Shown here: positions 1 through 8,210 of the stretch, piece by piece
Layout: every line of letters begins with the position of its first letter
How positions within the stretch are numbered: the first letter of the stretch is position 1
From: Sinorhizobium terangae
Lineage (GTDB): Bacteria; Pseudomonadota; Alphaproteobacteria; Rhizobiales; Rhizobiaceae
Reading direction: 5' to 3'
Assembly (NCBI RefSeq): GCF_029714365.1
Contig: NZ_CP121660.1
Span: 310,001-374,000, forward strand
Length of the DNA: 64,000 nt
Position numbers and translations under genes: made by a program
The notes under the pieces: generated by a model
The model's database searches: none
Told to the model about the DNA's origin: nothing
What the model saw: the letters and a program-made list of their open reading frames with translations, nothing else

Positions 1-1
1 C

Positions 2-577
2 GGCTACACGGGATCGCTTCATGGCAGGCTCAAGCGCGCCTTCCTGCCGATCGCGACCTACGTGATGGTCAGCGAGGAAGCGCCCGATCTCGTCGCTTCG
101 GCGATCGCGACCGGCGACGCGATCGGCGATAACCGTCGTGCCGGCGATTATTATCGCGTCGTCGACGGCGGAAAGCGCCTGCTGTGGGGTGGGCGTATCA
201 CCACGCGCGCCGCCTCGACGGATGCGCTCGTGCGGGAACTGAGGGCGGAGATGGTTGGTACCTATCCGCAGCTTTCCGGTCTGAAGACCGAGCTCGCCTG
301 GTCGGGCTTAATGTCTTACGCCCGGCACCTGATGCCCCAGATCGGCCGGATGAGCCCGGGCGTATGGTACTGCACGGCCTTTGGCGGCCATGGGCTCAAC
401 ACGACGGCAATCGGCGGCAAGGTCGTCGCCGAGGGCATCCTCGGCCAATCGGAGCGCTACAAGCTCTATCAGCCGTTCGGACTCGTTTGGGCGGGCGGGC
501 TTGCCGGGCTCGCCGTCGCTCAGCTCACCTATTGGAAACTCCAGGCGCAGGACTGGTGGCGCGAACGCGCCGCCTGA
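2..577 (+). CDS. FAD-dependent amine/amino-acid oxidase (DAO family), C-terminal part
   Basis: The frame is open from the window edge, so the N-terminal FAD-binding half is missing; about 191 residues remain. The tail shows the C-terminal signature of the D-amino-acid oxidase / glycine oxidase / gamma-glutamylputrescine oxidase family: a segment reading LLWGGRITTR, then a Gly-rich FAD-contacting stretch (FGGHGLNTTAIGG) shortly before the end. Such enzymes oxidise C-N bonds of amino acids or amines with FAD. It is followed 18 bp downstream by an amino-acid-type ABC permease, so it probably acts on the imported compound. The substrate cannot be told from the sequence; the nearby FrlB/FrlD-like genes suggest a sugar-amine conjugate, which is inference. 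Confidence 0.85.
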   Translation, partial: GYTGSLHGRLKRAFLPIATYVMVSEEAPDLVASAIATGDAIGDNRRAGDYYRVVDGGKRLLWGGRITTRAASTDALVRELRAEMVGTYPQLSGLKTELAWSGLMSYARHLMPQIGRMSPGVWYCTAFGGHGLNTTAIGGKVVAEGILGQSERYKLYQPFGLVWAGGLAGLAVAQLTYWKLQAQDWWRERAA

Positions 578-595
578 GACAGGAAAGACCCACCC

Positions 596-1567
596 ATGAT
601 CGGTCGATTGATCCTTACCTATCCGGAAGCATCCCGGCGCGCCGGTGCCCTTCTCGTGCTCGCGCTCGTGACACTTGCGCTTTACCAACTCGGGATCAGC
701 TCCGCCTGGATCGGCCGGCTGCTGCCGGCGTCGCAAGGCTGGCTCGGGGAAAATCCGGCGGCCGGCCGCCTCGTTTCGGCACTCCTGATCGCGCTGATCG
801 TGGCGGCAAACTGGAAGGCGCTACGCCAGCTTTCCCGTCGCCAGCAGATCGTCGCCGTTTGGGCCGAACTCTTCGCGCTCCTGATGCTGTTCTTCTATTC
901 CTTCGATCTGTCCTTCGCCTTCATCGCAAAGAAGATCGGATTCCTCGTCACGCAGGGTGTGGTGACCACGCTCTACATCTCGGCGATCTCCATCGTGATC
1001 GCGACGGTCATTGCGCTTGCCGGCGCCATTGCGAAGCTCTCCAGCAACGGCGTCGTCTACGGGCTCGCTACTTTCTACACCTCGCTGTTCCGCGGCCTTC
1101 CGCTGCTCATGCAAATCTACATCATCTATCTCGGCTTGCCGCAGGTCGGCTACGTGATCAGCGCTGTTCCCGCCGGCATCCTGGCGCTGTCGCTCTGCTA
1201 CGGCGCCTACATGACCGAGATCTTCCGTGCCGGCATCGAGAGCATTCCACGCGGCCAGACGGAAGGCGCGACCGCGCTCGGCCTCAGCCCCGCCCAGACA
1301 ATGGGCCTCGTGATCCTGCCGCAGGCGATGCGGGTCATCATCCCGCCGACGGGCAACCAGTTCATCGCGATGCTGAAGGACTCCTCACTTGTGTCGGTCG
1401 TCGGCGTCTGGGAAATCATGTATCTCGCGCGTACCCAAGGCCAGACCGAGTTCCGCCACATCGAGATGCTGATCACCGCCTCGATGATCTACTGGATCCT
1501 CTCGATCTGCCTCGAATACGCCCAGGCTCGCATCGAGGAACGCTTCGGACGCTTCGATGTCCGTTGA
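596..1567 (+). CDS. Polar amino-acid type ABC transporter permease (HisM/GlnP family)
   Basis: This 323-residue inner-membrane protein has hydrophobic segments from about residue 15 onward and a C-terminal binding-protein-dependent permease domain. The EAA loop that docks the ATPase is visible as EGATALGLSPAQTMGLVILP near residues 220-240. It is longer than simple HisM proteins because of an extra N-terminal membrane region of about 100 residues. It moves a polar amino acid or amino-acid conjugate in partnership with the ATPase at 2459. The solute-binding protein is not in the window and is probably upstream. Its stop overlaps the next gene by 11 bp, so the two are translationally coupled. 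Confidence 0.92.
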   Translation: MIGRLILTYPEASRRAGALLVLALVTLALYQLGISSAWIGRLLPASQGWLGENPAAGRLVSALLIALIVAANWKALRQLSRRQQIVAVWAELFALLMLFFYSFDLSFAFIAKKIGFLVTQGVVTTLYISAISIVIATVIALAGAIAKLSSNGVVYGLATFYTSLFRGLPLLMQIYIIYLGLPQVGYVISAVPAGILALSLCYGAYMTEIFRAGIESIPRGQTEGATALGLSPAQTMGLVILPQAMRVIIPPTGNQFIAMLKDSSLVSVVGVWEIMYLARTQGQTEFRHIEMLITASMIYWILSICLEYAQARIEERFGRFDVR

Positions 1568-2441
1568 GGTCTCCTCTGCGGGTGCCGACGGTGCGGCGCC
1601 CGCGCCCGCCAACGGGCGGGCCGCGCTCGTGGTGCTTCTTGCCTTCGCCGTCTTTTCCGGTACGGATGCGATCGTGAAAGTGCTTGCCGCCGGAATCGCG
1701 GCGCCGCAAGTGACGTTTCTGGTAACGGCGGCGGCGCTGCTGATCCTCTTCTGCCATGCTGGCGTCGTTGGACGCCTCCGGCGGCTCATGCCGCGCCAGC
1801 CCGGTCTCGCGCTGCTGCGTGTACTTCTTCTAGCCGGCGACACCTTGCTCATCCATTATGCCTTTGCGGCCCTGCCGCTCGCCGAGGCCTATCTGCTTGC
1901 CTTCCTGACGCCGATTCTTGTGGCGATGCTCGGATTTGTGCTGCTTGGGGAACGGCTTTCTCCGATCGGCTGGGCAGGCGTGGTGATCGGTTTCGCCGGC
2001 GTGGCGGTGGCGTTGAAGCCTGGCGTCGCGCCGCTGAACCTCGGCCATGCTGCCGCCCTCGGCTCGGCGGTTCTTTTCGCGCTCTCGCTCGTTCTCCTGC
2101 GCCGGGCGAAGGCGGCGGAGACCGATGAGGCGCTGGTCGCGAGCCTGCTCGTCGTTCTGACGCCGCTTTCGCTCGGCGTGGCACTCGTCGGCGGCATCGT
2201 CCCCGTCAGCGCGCAAGACTTCGCGCTCGCGTTCGCCGGCGGAGCGTTGCTTCTTGGCGGCCACGCTCTGCTGGTCCGGGCGTTTCGCATTGGCGAAGCC
2301 TCGGTTGTCGCCCCCTTCCAATATAGCCAGATCGTCTGGGGCGGCCTCTACGGCGTGTTCCTCTTCTCAACACCACTCGAATTCCACACGCTGGCTGGCG
2401 CCGGGATCATCGTCCTGTCCGGCTGGCTCGTGCTCAAATGA
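1557..2441 (+). CDS. DMT-superfamily transporter (EamA family)
   Basis: The 294-residue product is almost entirely hydrophobic, with about ten predicted membrane spans arranged as two EamA repeats (roughly residues 20-145 and 160-290), the usual size for drug/metabolite transporters of this family. These act in the inner membrane, commonly as metabolite exporters. Its position is odd: it lies between the permease and the ATPase of one ABC importer, overlapping the first by 11 bp and the second (or its upstream alternative ATG) by 4 bp. This tight coupling suggests it handles a substrate or by-product of the same pathway; which one is unknown. Confidence 0.88.
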   Translation: MSVEVSSAGADGAAPAPANGRAALVVLLAFAVFSGTDAIVKVLAAGIAAPQVTFLVTAAALLILFCHAGVVGRLRRLMPRQPGLALLRVLLLAGDTLLIHYAFAALPLAEAYLLAFLTPILVAMLGFVLLGERLSPIGWAGVVIGFAGVAVALKPGVAPLNLGHAAALGSAVLFALSLVLLRRAKAAETDEALVASLLVVLTPLSLGVALVGGIVPVSAQDFALAFAGGALLLGGHALLVRAFRIGEASVVAPFQYSQIVWGGLYGVFLFSTPLEFHTLAGAGIIVLSGWLVLK

Positions 2442-2458
2442 CATCCGGGAGACTCATC

Positions 2459-3211
2459 ATGCCCACGTCCACCGAAGGACTGTCGGAAATCCAGCTGCGT
2501 GGCGTTCATAAATGGTACGGCCACTACCATGCGCTTGACGACATAAACCTCTCGATCGCCCCACGCGAAAAAGTCGTGATCTGTGGCCCCTCCGGCTCAG
2601 GAAAGTCGACGCTCATCCGCTGCGTCAATCGTCTGGAGACGCATGAAAGCGGCCGGATCGTCGTTGCCGGCGTCGAGCTAGATCATGACGAGAAGCGGGT
2701 GGAGGCGATCCGCCGCGACGTCGGCATGGTGTTTCAGCAGTTCAATCTCTTTCCGCATCTGACAATCCTCGAAAACTGCACGCTGGCACCGATGTGGGTG
2801 AAAAAGATGCCGAAGAAGGAGGCGCGCCAGATCGCGATGCATTTCCTTGAGCGTGTGCGCATTCCCGAACAGGCGAACAAATATCCGGGGCAACTGTCCG
2901 GCGGCCAGCAGCAGCGCGTCGCGATCGCGCGGGCGCTCTGCATGAACCCGCGCGTCATGCTCTTCGATGAGCCGACCTCCGCGCTCGATCCGGAAATGGT
3001 CAAGGAAGTGCTCGATACGATGGTGGCGCTTGCCGGCGAGGGCATGACGATGGTCTGCGTCACGCACGAGATGGGCTTTGCACGTCAGGTCGCCGACCGC
3101 GTGATCTTCATGGACCGCGGCCGGATCGTCGAAGAGGGAACGCCGGACGAGTTCTTCGCGCGCCCCAGGACGGAGCGTGCGAGCCTGTTCCTGAGCCAGC
3201 TTCTCCACTGA
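2459..3211 (+). CDS. Amino-acid ABC transporter ATP-binding protein (GlnQ/HisP family)
   Basis: This is the nucleotide-binding subunit, about 250 residues. Walker A (GPSGSGKST), Q-loop ([13 protein letters not shown]), signature ([15 protein letters not shown]), Walker B ([12 protein letters not shown]) and the switch His (CVTHEMGF) are all present and typical of polar amino-acid importers. An in-frame ATG at 2438 overlaps the previous stop, but the ATG at 2459 has a good ribosome-binding site (GGGAGA 7 bp upstream) and fits family N-termini better, so I chose it. It closes the plus-strand operon and is convergent with the kinase gene that ends at 3236. Confidence 0.93.
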   Translation: MPTSTEGLSEIQLRGVHKWYGHYHALDDINLSIAPREKVVICGPSGSGKSTLIRCVNRLETHESGRIVVAGVELDHDEKRVEAIRRDVGMVFQQFNLFPHLTILENCTLAPMWVKKMPKKEARQIAMHFLERVRIPEQANKYPGQLSGGQQQRVAIARALCMNPRVMLFDEPTSALDPEMVKEVLDTMVALAGEGMTMVCVTHEMGFARQVADRVIFMDRGRIVEEGTPDEFFARPRTERASLFLSQLLH

Positions 3212-3235
3212 AGCGGCCCCCGGACCTCCCGCGGC

Positions 3236-4048
3236 CTAGAATGACAAAGGCTCCTGGGGAAAGCCGCCGATGTGGGTGCAGGTCTCGGCGGCCCAGTCCC
3301 GACCGGCCTCCAGACATGCGGGAAGCGGCTTTCCGGCGACATGAGCCGCGAGAAACGCAGCGATGAAACTGTCGCCGGCACCCGTCGTGTCGACGACCGC
3401 GACTGGCCTGATGCCGGCTTCGACGCGGATAATCCCGTCGGTTGCCACGGAACCCTTCGATCCGCGCGTGACGACGGCGACACGGGCACCCTGCGCCAGA
3501 AGTTCGGCTGCGATTCGCTCCGCCGCCACTTCGTCGGGACCGGCCGAGGCGAAGGCGATGGCGAGCCCCGTGACTCCGAGGTCGTCCGGGTTGGCATTTA
3601 CCGAAATATCCTGCGACAGGCTGACCCCTTCCGCCACCAGCCTGCGCCTGAGCGCGCCGCCGTCGTCCATCCAGCCGATATGGACATGGTCGAACGTCTT
3701 CAGCACAGCCACCTCCGCGTCGTCCGGTGCATAGCCGGCACAGACGCCAAAATCCTCGTAGGAGATGAGGCGCTCGCCCGACGGCAGCACGTCAATATCG
3801 GTGTAGGCGGTGATGCCCGGCCGCTCCTGAAGGTGATCCAGGGTGACGCCGTTGTTCTGCAGCAGCCGGCGCGTGCGCACGCCGTCCGCATCACGCCCGA
3901 CGGCACCGAAGTAGTAGGCGACATGCCCCATCCGGGCGAGCTGTACGGCGACGTTCACGGCGTTGCCGCCGACGAGTGACTGTGAGAGGGGCGGCTGGAA
4001 GCGGTCGATGCAATTGTCGCCGACGGTGGCGAATCGAAGGGGTTTCAT
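3236..4048 (-). CDS. PfkB-family sugar kinase, FrlD-like
   Basis: The 270-residue protein has both PfkB/ribokinase signatures: GGNAVNVAV at residues 28-36 and DTTGAGDSF at 220-228 with the catalytic base Asp226. The length matches fructoselysine 6-kinase (FrlD, about 260 residues) rather than ribokinase or fructokinase (300 or more). Together with the adjacent SIS-domain gene this resembles the kinase-deglycase pair that phosphorylates and then splits Amadori compounds. The assignment rests on length, motifs and neighbours; another ketose substrate is possible. Confidence 0.85.
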   Translation of the reverse strand: MKPLRFATVGDNCIDRFQPPLSQSLVGGNAVNVAVQLARMGHVAYYFGAVGRDADGVRTRRLLQNNGVTLDHLQERPGITAYTDIDVLPSGERLISYEDFGVCAGYAPDDAEVAVLKTFDHVHIGWMDDGGALRRRLVAEGVSLSQDISVNANPDDLGVTGLAIAFASAGPDEVAAERIAAELLAQGARVAVVTRGSKGSVATDGIIRVEAGIRPVAVVDTTGAGDSFIAAFLAAHVAGKPLPACLEAGRDWAAETCTHIGGFPQEPLSF

Positions 4049-4105
4049 GCGGGCCCTCGTGATCGGACATTAAAGCCGCGAATGCGACGACGTGCATTCG
4101 CGGCT

Positions 4106-4187
4106 ACTGCATGATTCCTTAAATCATGCAGAGACCAAAGCTGTACGGCGACCTTTGCGCGTCTGATTACACGCGCGGCGGTGTAGC
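4106..4187. repeat. RIME-like intergenic palindromic element, copy A
   Basis: This element sits between the kinase and SIS genes. Its first half is a perfect palindrome (CTGCATGATT and AATCATGCAG arms, 5-nt centre); its second half carries the GCGCGTCTGATTACACGCGC-type hairpin. The same two-palindrome plan recurs at 9931 and 59725, as known for Rhizobium intergenic mosaic elements. It may end or attenuate transcripts. Confidence 0.7.
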
Positions 4188-4212
4188 GGCCCCGGGAGTC
4201 TAGCATCCGCGG

Positions 4213-5226
4213 TCAGTAGGCGACGCGCTTGTAATAGCGGCGAGTCGTGAGCGGATGGTTGCGCATGACTTCGAGATGGGCGCTGATGCGTTCGAGCACG
4301 GTGGCGAGCAACACCGGCGAAACGAGCGCGCGGACCTCGGAGGAAATGCCGGGCAGCGCAAAATCCGCCGTGTCGAGTACCGTCAGCTTGTCGGTGTAGT
4401 TCGGCGCGAAGTTCTCGACACGTTCGGCGAGCGGACGGAGCGCATCCTCGCCCTTGAAGAGGATGACACTAACGCCCTTTTCGACCAGTTCCAGAGTGCC
4501 ATGGAAGAAGTCGGAGGCATGCACCGGCCGGGTGCGGATCCACTGCATCTCTTCCAAAATGCACATGCCGTAGTAGAAGGCCTGCGGCCATACGTTCCCG
4601 GCGCCGGTGACGATGTGATAGTCGGACCCTGCGAGGATCTCCGCGAAGGTCTCGGCCTTCGGCTCGTAGGCGCGTTTCACCTCCAAGAGCAGTTCCGGCA
4701 TCCGCGCCAATTCGGCGACGATCTCGTCGTGGTTCGCGATCTCGCCGCGCTGCTTCAGGATGGCGAGTGCGATGAACAGCGACTGCAGATAGAAGGACTC
4801 GCAGGACGTGTCGTCCTCGGCGAAGTTGACGAAGACATGATCGCCCCCCTTGCCCAACGGCGTTTCCTCATGGCCGACGAGCGTGATGACGGTCGCCCCG
4901 ATCTCCTTGAGCTTGCCAAGCAAAGCGACGCTCTCTTTCGTCGTGCCGGAGAGCGACGGCACCACGACGACCGACTTCTCCGTCAGATGCGCGCAGCCCG
5001 TAACGACGAGTTCGGCCGGCATGTCGAGGAAGGCGGGGAAGCGCGAACGGCGCAGCAGCAGCTGAGCAGCCGGCTGCATCAGAATCGCCGCTCCGCCCGT
5101 GCCGAGAAAGAAGATATTTTCGGCGCCGGCCGAAAGGCAGGACGCGATCACCGTTTCGAGGCGCTTCTGCAGCGCGATAGCCCCCGACTGTATGCGGAGA
5201 AATCTCTGTTCGTCAAAATTCAGCAT
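4213..5226 (-). CDS. SIS-domain sugar isomerase/deglycase, FrlB-like
   Basis: The 337-residue protein contains two SIS (sugar isomerase) folds. The first shows the phospho-sugar binding Gly cluster (FFLGTGGAA, about residues 39-47) and the Ser/Thr-rich loop (PSLSGTTKES, about 90-99). The size equals fructoselysine-6-phosphate deglycase FrlB (about 340 residues). An upstream in-frame ATG at 5292 exists, but the ATG at 5226 has an AGGA ribosome-binding site 6 bp upstream and starts with a family-like N-terminus, so it is preferred. Paired with the downstream kinase it would cleave a phosphorylated sugar-amine. A candidate operator lies 56 bp upstream of this start. Confidence 0.85.
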   Translation of the reverse strand: MLNFDEQRFLRIQSGAIALQKRLETVIASCLSAGAENIFFLGTGGAAILMQPAAQLLLRRSRFPAFLDMPAELVVTGCAHLTEKSVVVVPSLSGTTKESVALLGKLKEIGATVITLVGHEETPLGKGGDHVFVNFAEDDTSCESFYLQSLFIALAILKQRGEIANHDEIVAELARMPELLLEVKRAYEPKAETFAEILAGSDYHIVTGAGNVWPQAFYYGMCILEEMQWIRTRPVHASDFFHGTLELVEKGVSVILFKGEDALRPLAERVENFAPNYTDKLTVLDTADFALPGISSEVRALVSPVLLATVLERISAHLEVMRNHPLTTRRYYKRVAY

Positions 5227-5281
5227 GGTCCTGCTCTCGGTAAAATGGGTGGTGATCGTCGGGAGCCTGAGCTTCCGAATG

Positions 5282-5292
5282 TTGTAAGACAA
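5282..5292. promoter_or_regulatory. Candidate GntR operator, copy 1
   Basis: TTGTAAGACAA is an 11-bp near-palindrome located 56-66 bp upstream of the SIS gene start. It matches the palindrome at 5412-5422 in 10 of 11 positions. The two copies lie in the divergent promoter region controlled, by inference, by the adjacent GntR/UTRA protein. Confidence 0.5.
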
Positions 5293-5411
5293 CTGACATC
5301 TTGCCGAGAACGAGTCAAGCCACAGCCTTCTGATTTTTCGTTGCAGTTTCCGGTGACAGCAGAACGCTCCTTTGGACTGAGAGCCGTTTGATTCGCTTGA
5401 CCTCCGCGAAT

Positions 5412-5422
5412 TTGTCAGACAA
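5412..5422. promoter_or_regulatory. Candidate GntR operator, copy 2
   Basis: TTGTCAGACAA is a perfect odd-centred palindrome 38-48 bp upstream of the chosen GntR start. With copy 1 it would allow both repression of the SIS-kinase genes and autoregulation. Binding is inferred only. Confidence 0.5.
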
Positions 5423-5459
5423 GAACAGGGCCGAGATCATTTCTTGCCGGAGGCCCGCC

Positions 5460-6191
5460 ATGGACGAACCCCTTCGCGATTCGCGTACCCTGGCCATCCA
5501 GCTTCGTGACCGCATCGCCGATCTCATCCGCGGCGAGGGCCTCAAGCCGGGCGACAAGCTGCCGACCGAGGCGCAGCTGACCCAGCGCTTCAAGATCTCC
5601 CGGCCTGCGCTGCGCGAGGCGCTGAAGCTGCTGGAACAGGATGGGCTCATCTACGTCGAGCACGGGCGTGGCCGCTTCGTCTCGGCGATCTCCGCCGTCC
5701 ACGTCGACCGGCCTATTACGGTCTTCGAGAGCGTGACCGACATGGCGCATCATTACGGCTACAGGCCGCTCAACAAGGTGCTTTCGATCGCTGAGGAAAC
5801 TCCTGACAAGCATGTGGCCGCACAGCTTCAACTGACGGCGACAGACCGGGTCATCCGCATCGAGCGGCTGCGGCTGCAGGGCGAGGAGCCGATCCTCTAT
5901 TGCCTCGATTACGTGCCGCGCAGCATCATTCCGGCCAGGCTCTATGACATCGACTGGACCGGCTCGCTGCTTTCCCTGCTGGAGGAACACAAGAACCGGC
6001 CGCGCATGTCGGCTGCAACGGTCTCTGCCGTCATGCTGCCCGATGAGGTTGTCCAGCGCAATGACCTGCGCGATTTCGGACCGGCGCTGCTCATCACCGA
6101 GACCTGCTTCAATGCTGCCGGCACGCCAGTGAACTACGCGATCGACTATCACCGCGGCAGCCATTTCTCCTTCAGCCTCGTGCGCAAGTGA
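5460..6191 (+). CDS. GntR-family transcriptional regulator with UTRA ligand domain (HutC subfamily)
   Basis: The 243-residue protein has an N-terminal winged helix-turn-helix (about residues 10-75, including LPTEAQLTQRFKISRPALRE) and a C-terminal UTRA effector domain (about 95-235), the HutC/FrlR architecture. The UTRA domain normally binds a small phosphorylated sugar or similar inducer. An ATG at 5388 is in frame, but the one at 5460 is preceded by GGAGG at a 6-bp spacing. The gene is divergent from the SIS-kinase pair, which suggests it is their local repressor responding to a pathway intermediate. Confidence 0.9.
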   Translation: MDEPLRDSRTLAIQLRDRIADLIRGEGLKPGDKLPTEAQLTQRFKISRPALREALKLLEQDGLIYVEHGRGRFVSAISAVHVDRPITVFESVTDMAHHYGYRPLNKVLSIAEETPDKHVAAQLQLTATDRVIRIERLRLQGEEPILYCLDYVPRSIIPARLYDIDWTGSLLSLLEEHKNRPRMSAATVSAVMLPDEVVQRNDLRDFGPALLITETCFNAAGTPVNYAIDYHRGSHFSFSLVRK

Positions 6192-6229
6192 GCTTGGCTA
6201 TCAGAAAACTGCCCGGGTAAGCGGAAGAG

Positions 6230-6265
6230 CTATGTCCTTCGCGCGTCTGATGGACGCGGCGCATT
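6230..6265. repeat. RIME half-element
   Basis: A degenerate copy of the second RIME palindrome (CGCGCGTCTGATGGACGCGG) lies just past the GntR gene, overlapping the end of the next gene on the opposite strand. It could form a weak hairpin between these convergent genes. Confidence 0.45.
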
Positions 6266-6794
6266 AGTCGTACCAAAGCGATGGACTGGGATCGTCCACG
6301 TAGTCGAGTTGAAAGAAGAAATATCGGTCGTCTCCCTCCAGGACCATTACTCCGAGCAGCCTCTTCGGATCGATCCTTCGGAAATGGTCGATGATGGGCT
6401 TGCGGTCGTAGAGCATGGCCGCGCTGGTCCGGTTTCGAAAGCGGGACGTCCGCAGAGTGCCTGTCGGGCTTTGCGCGCGCAAATATTTGACCAAATGGGA
6501 GAACAAATTCCGCGCGGCGGTGCTACGACCGAGCCGATGGAAGCGAAGGGCCAGACGAAGCGGGATTGGAGATGGATCGACCGGCACGAGGCGGTTGCCA
6601 TATGTATTGAACAACAGAGCGTCGGCGCGCAGATCGGCGCGGAAGCGTTTGCCGAACCAGCCCAGGTTCTCCAGCACCCCGTCCAGCGGATGGCCGGTCG
6701 GAACTCCACGCCCTTTCCAAAGCCCGACCATCTCGGTCACCGACACCGCATCCAGGCTATCGAAGTAGGCGAGAGCCTCGTGCTGGGAGCGCAT
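6264..6794 (-). CDS. GXWXG / DUF4334 domain protein
   Basis: The 176-residue protein has the GXWXG motif (VGLWKGRGVPTGHPLDG, about residues 20-36) in its N-terminal half and a DUF4334-like C-terminal half ending in FFFQLDYVDDPSPSLWYD. These two domains normally occur together in proteins of 160-190 residues whose biochemical role is not established. The open frame extends upstream to 6929, but the leading 45 residues are Arg/Ala-rich and unlike the family. The ATG at 6794 has only a weak ribosome-binding site, and a TTG about 30 bp upstream is an alternative start. It is convergent with the GntR gene. Confidence 0.7.
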   Translation of the reverse strand: MRSQHEALAYFDSLDAVSVTEMVGLWKGRGVPTGHPLDGVLENLGWFGKRFRADLRADALLFNTYGNRLVPVDPSPIPLRLALRFHRLGRSTAARNLFSHLVKYLRAQSPTGTLRTSRFRNRTSAAMLYDRKPIIDHFRRIDPKRLLGVMVLEGDDRYFFFQLDYVDDPSPSLWYD

Positions 6795-7133
6795 CTCGAT
6801 GCCCTTGCTCAACGGCGTGCCCAAGTCGTTACACCTGCCGCGTTTACCTAGCGCGCGCCTGCACGAACGTCCATGCTCCCGTTGAATCGGGCGGCATGCT
6901 CCGTTCGCTGCGGCTGCATGTTTCCTCAAACCGGCGTCAAATAGGGATAAAACAAGCAGCGATACCAGGCGCTAAAGCTGCCTTTCCGGGTCCGATAAGA
7001 CGCGCGGCGCTGAGGGGCCGGGCGGTTGACAGAGGCCAGGCGGTGGGCGTCAGATGACTTGAGAACTGCGCTCCGAGGCACTTCCCGCGCAGGAGAGCGG
7101 TTTACCGCCCTTCCGATTCCGCAGGAGCGGCAT
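6795..7133. other. Intergenic region with a RIME half-element
   Basis: The region separates two divergent genes. At 6970-7013 there is a RIME half-element (GGTCCGATAAGACGCGCGGC-like). The reading frame of the following hydrolase is open back to a TTG at 7026, but the upstream codons do not look like its family. No other gene is evident. Confidence 0.5.
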
Positions 7134-8144
7134 GTGGTATTCCTTGTTCAACCCAGGCTGGTCAATGAGCCGTTCGGCGATGCAGGTCTCCTGCTTGATT
7201 TCACTTTCAAGTCGCGAGCGATCCTGTTCGATCTCGGCGACCTGTCTCCTCTTCCGGCTGGCACCCTTTCCAGGATCCGGCACGTATTCGTGTCTCACAT
7301 GCATATGGATCATTTCGCCGGCTTCGACCGGATGCTCCGGTTTCTCCTCAACCGGACGGCAGAGTTTCAAATATTCGGTCCTCCCGGCCTGACAGACGCC
7401 GTCGAGGCAAAGCTGCGATCTTACACGTGGAATCTTCTCAATGAGACTTCCGAGGATTTCTCGATCGTTGCGGCCGAGTGGAATCTCAAGGACGAACTGA
7501 CGCGATCCCGGTTCAGGGCACGCAACCGATTCGGTCGCGAAACGCTCGGTGTCGAGGTGCTAACTTCCCCGCATCTCCTCGTGGAGCCGGACTTCCATGT
7601 CGAAGCGATCGATCTCGATCACGGGATTCCATGCCTCGCATTCGCGTTTCAGGAGAGCCTGCGGGTAAACGTGCATAAGGCGGTGCTGGATCGGCTTGGT
7701 CTGCCGGTGGGGCCCTGGTTGACGGAGGCCAAGCGTCTCGTGAGGTCTCGCGGGGACGCGGGCGCGATCGTGCAAATTCCCGGCCACCGCGACATGAAAC
7801 TGGGCGATCTCCTCAATGCTAAGGCGCTCGTCACTGGCCCCGGAGAACGAGTCTGCTACGCAACGGACCTGGCATTCACCGACGCGAACGTCTTGCGCTT
7901 GCTTAAGTTGGCAAGCGGGTCAGACTACCTCTTCATCGAGGGCGGCTTCCTTGACGAGGACAAGGCCGTTGCAGCTTCCAAAAAGCATCTGACCGCATTG
8001 CAGGCGGGCAGCATCGCCGCAGCCGCGCGGGTAGCAAGGTCCGTTCCCATGCATTTCTCACCGCGCTATCTCGGTCGGGAACAATCGCTGATTGATGAGT
8101 TCCGGGCAGGCCTTGCGAGCAGAGCTCCTGATGCGGATCCTTGA
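7134..8144 (+). CDS. Metallo-beta-lactamase fold hydrolase, RNase Z-like
   Basis: The 336-residue protein carries the zinc-binding HMHMDH motif at residues 55-60, followed by further His/Asp ligands in a C-terminal region (SVPMHFSPRY near residue 307). The HxHxDH motif plus overall size resemble ribonuclease Z (ElaC-like) or related phosphodiesterases rather than class B beta-lactamases. Translation is proposed from GTG at 7134: it has AGGAG 6 bp upstream and gives the usual VFLVQPRLVN start. Its cellular substrate is unknown; tRNA 3'-end processing is one possibility. Confidence 0.8.
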   Translation: MVFLVQPRLVNEPFGDAGLLLDFTFKSRAILFDLGDLSPLPAGTLSRIRHVFVSHMHMDHFAGFDRMLRFLLNRTAEFQIFGPPGLTDAVEAKLRSYTWNLLNETSEDFSIVAAEWNLKDELTRSRFRARNRFGRETLGVEVLTSPHLLVEPDFHVEAIDLDHGIPCLAFAFQESLRVNVHKAVLDRLGLPVGPWLTEAKRLVRSRGDAGAIVQIPGHRDMKLGDLLNAKALVTGPGERVCYATDLAFTDANVLRLLKLASGSDYLFIEGGFLDEDKAVAASKKHLTALQAGSIAAAARVARSVPMHFSPRYLGREQSLIDEFRAGLASRAPDADP

Positions 8145-8210
8145 GGCAAACGGACGACAATCGACACGATTGGTATGAATGAGAGACGGCGGCCGCCCGG
8201 CTCGAGCAAG

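Noticed and set aside
4255..5391. Long plus-strand frame opposite the SIS gene (378 codons)
   Set aside because: It is the antisense of a clearly recognisable SIS protein in high-GC DNA and has no family features.
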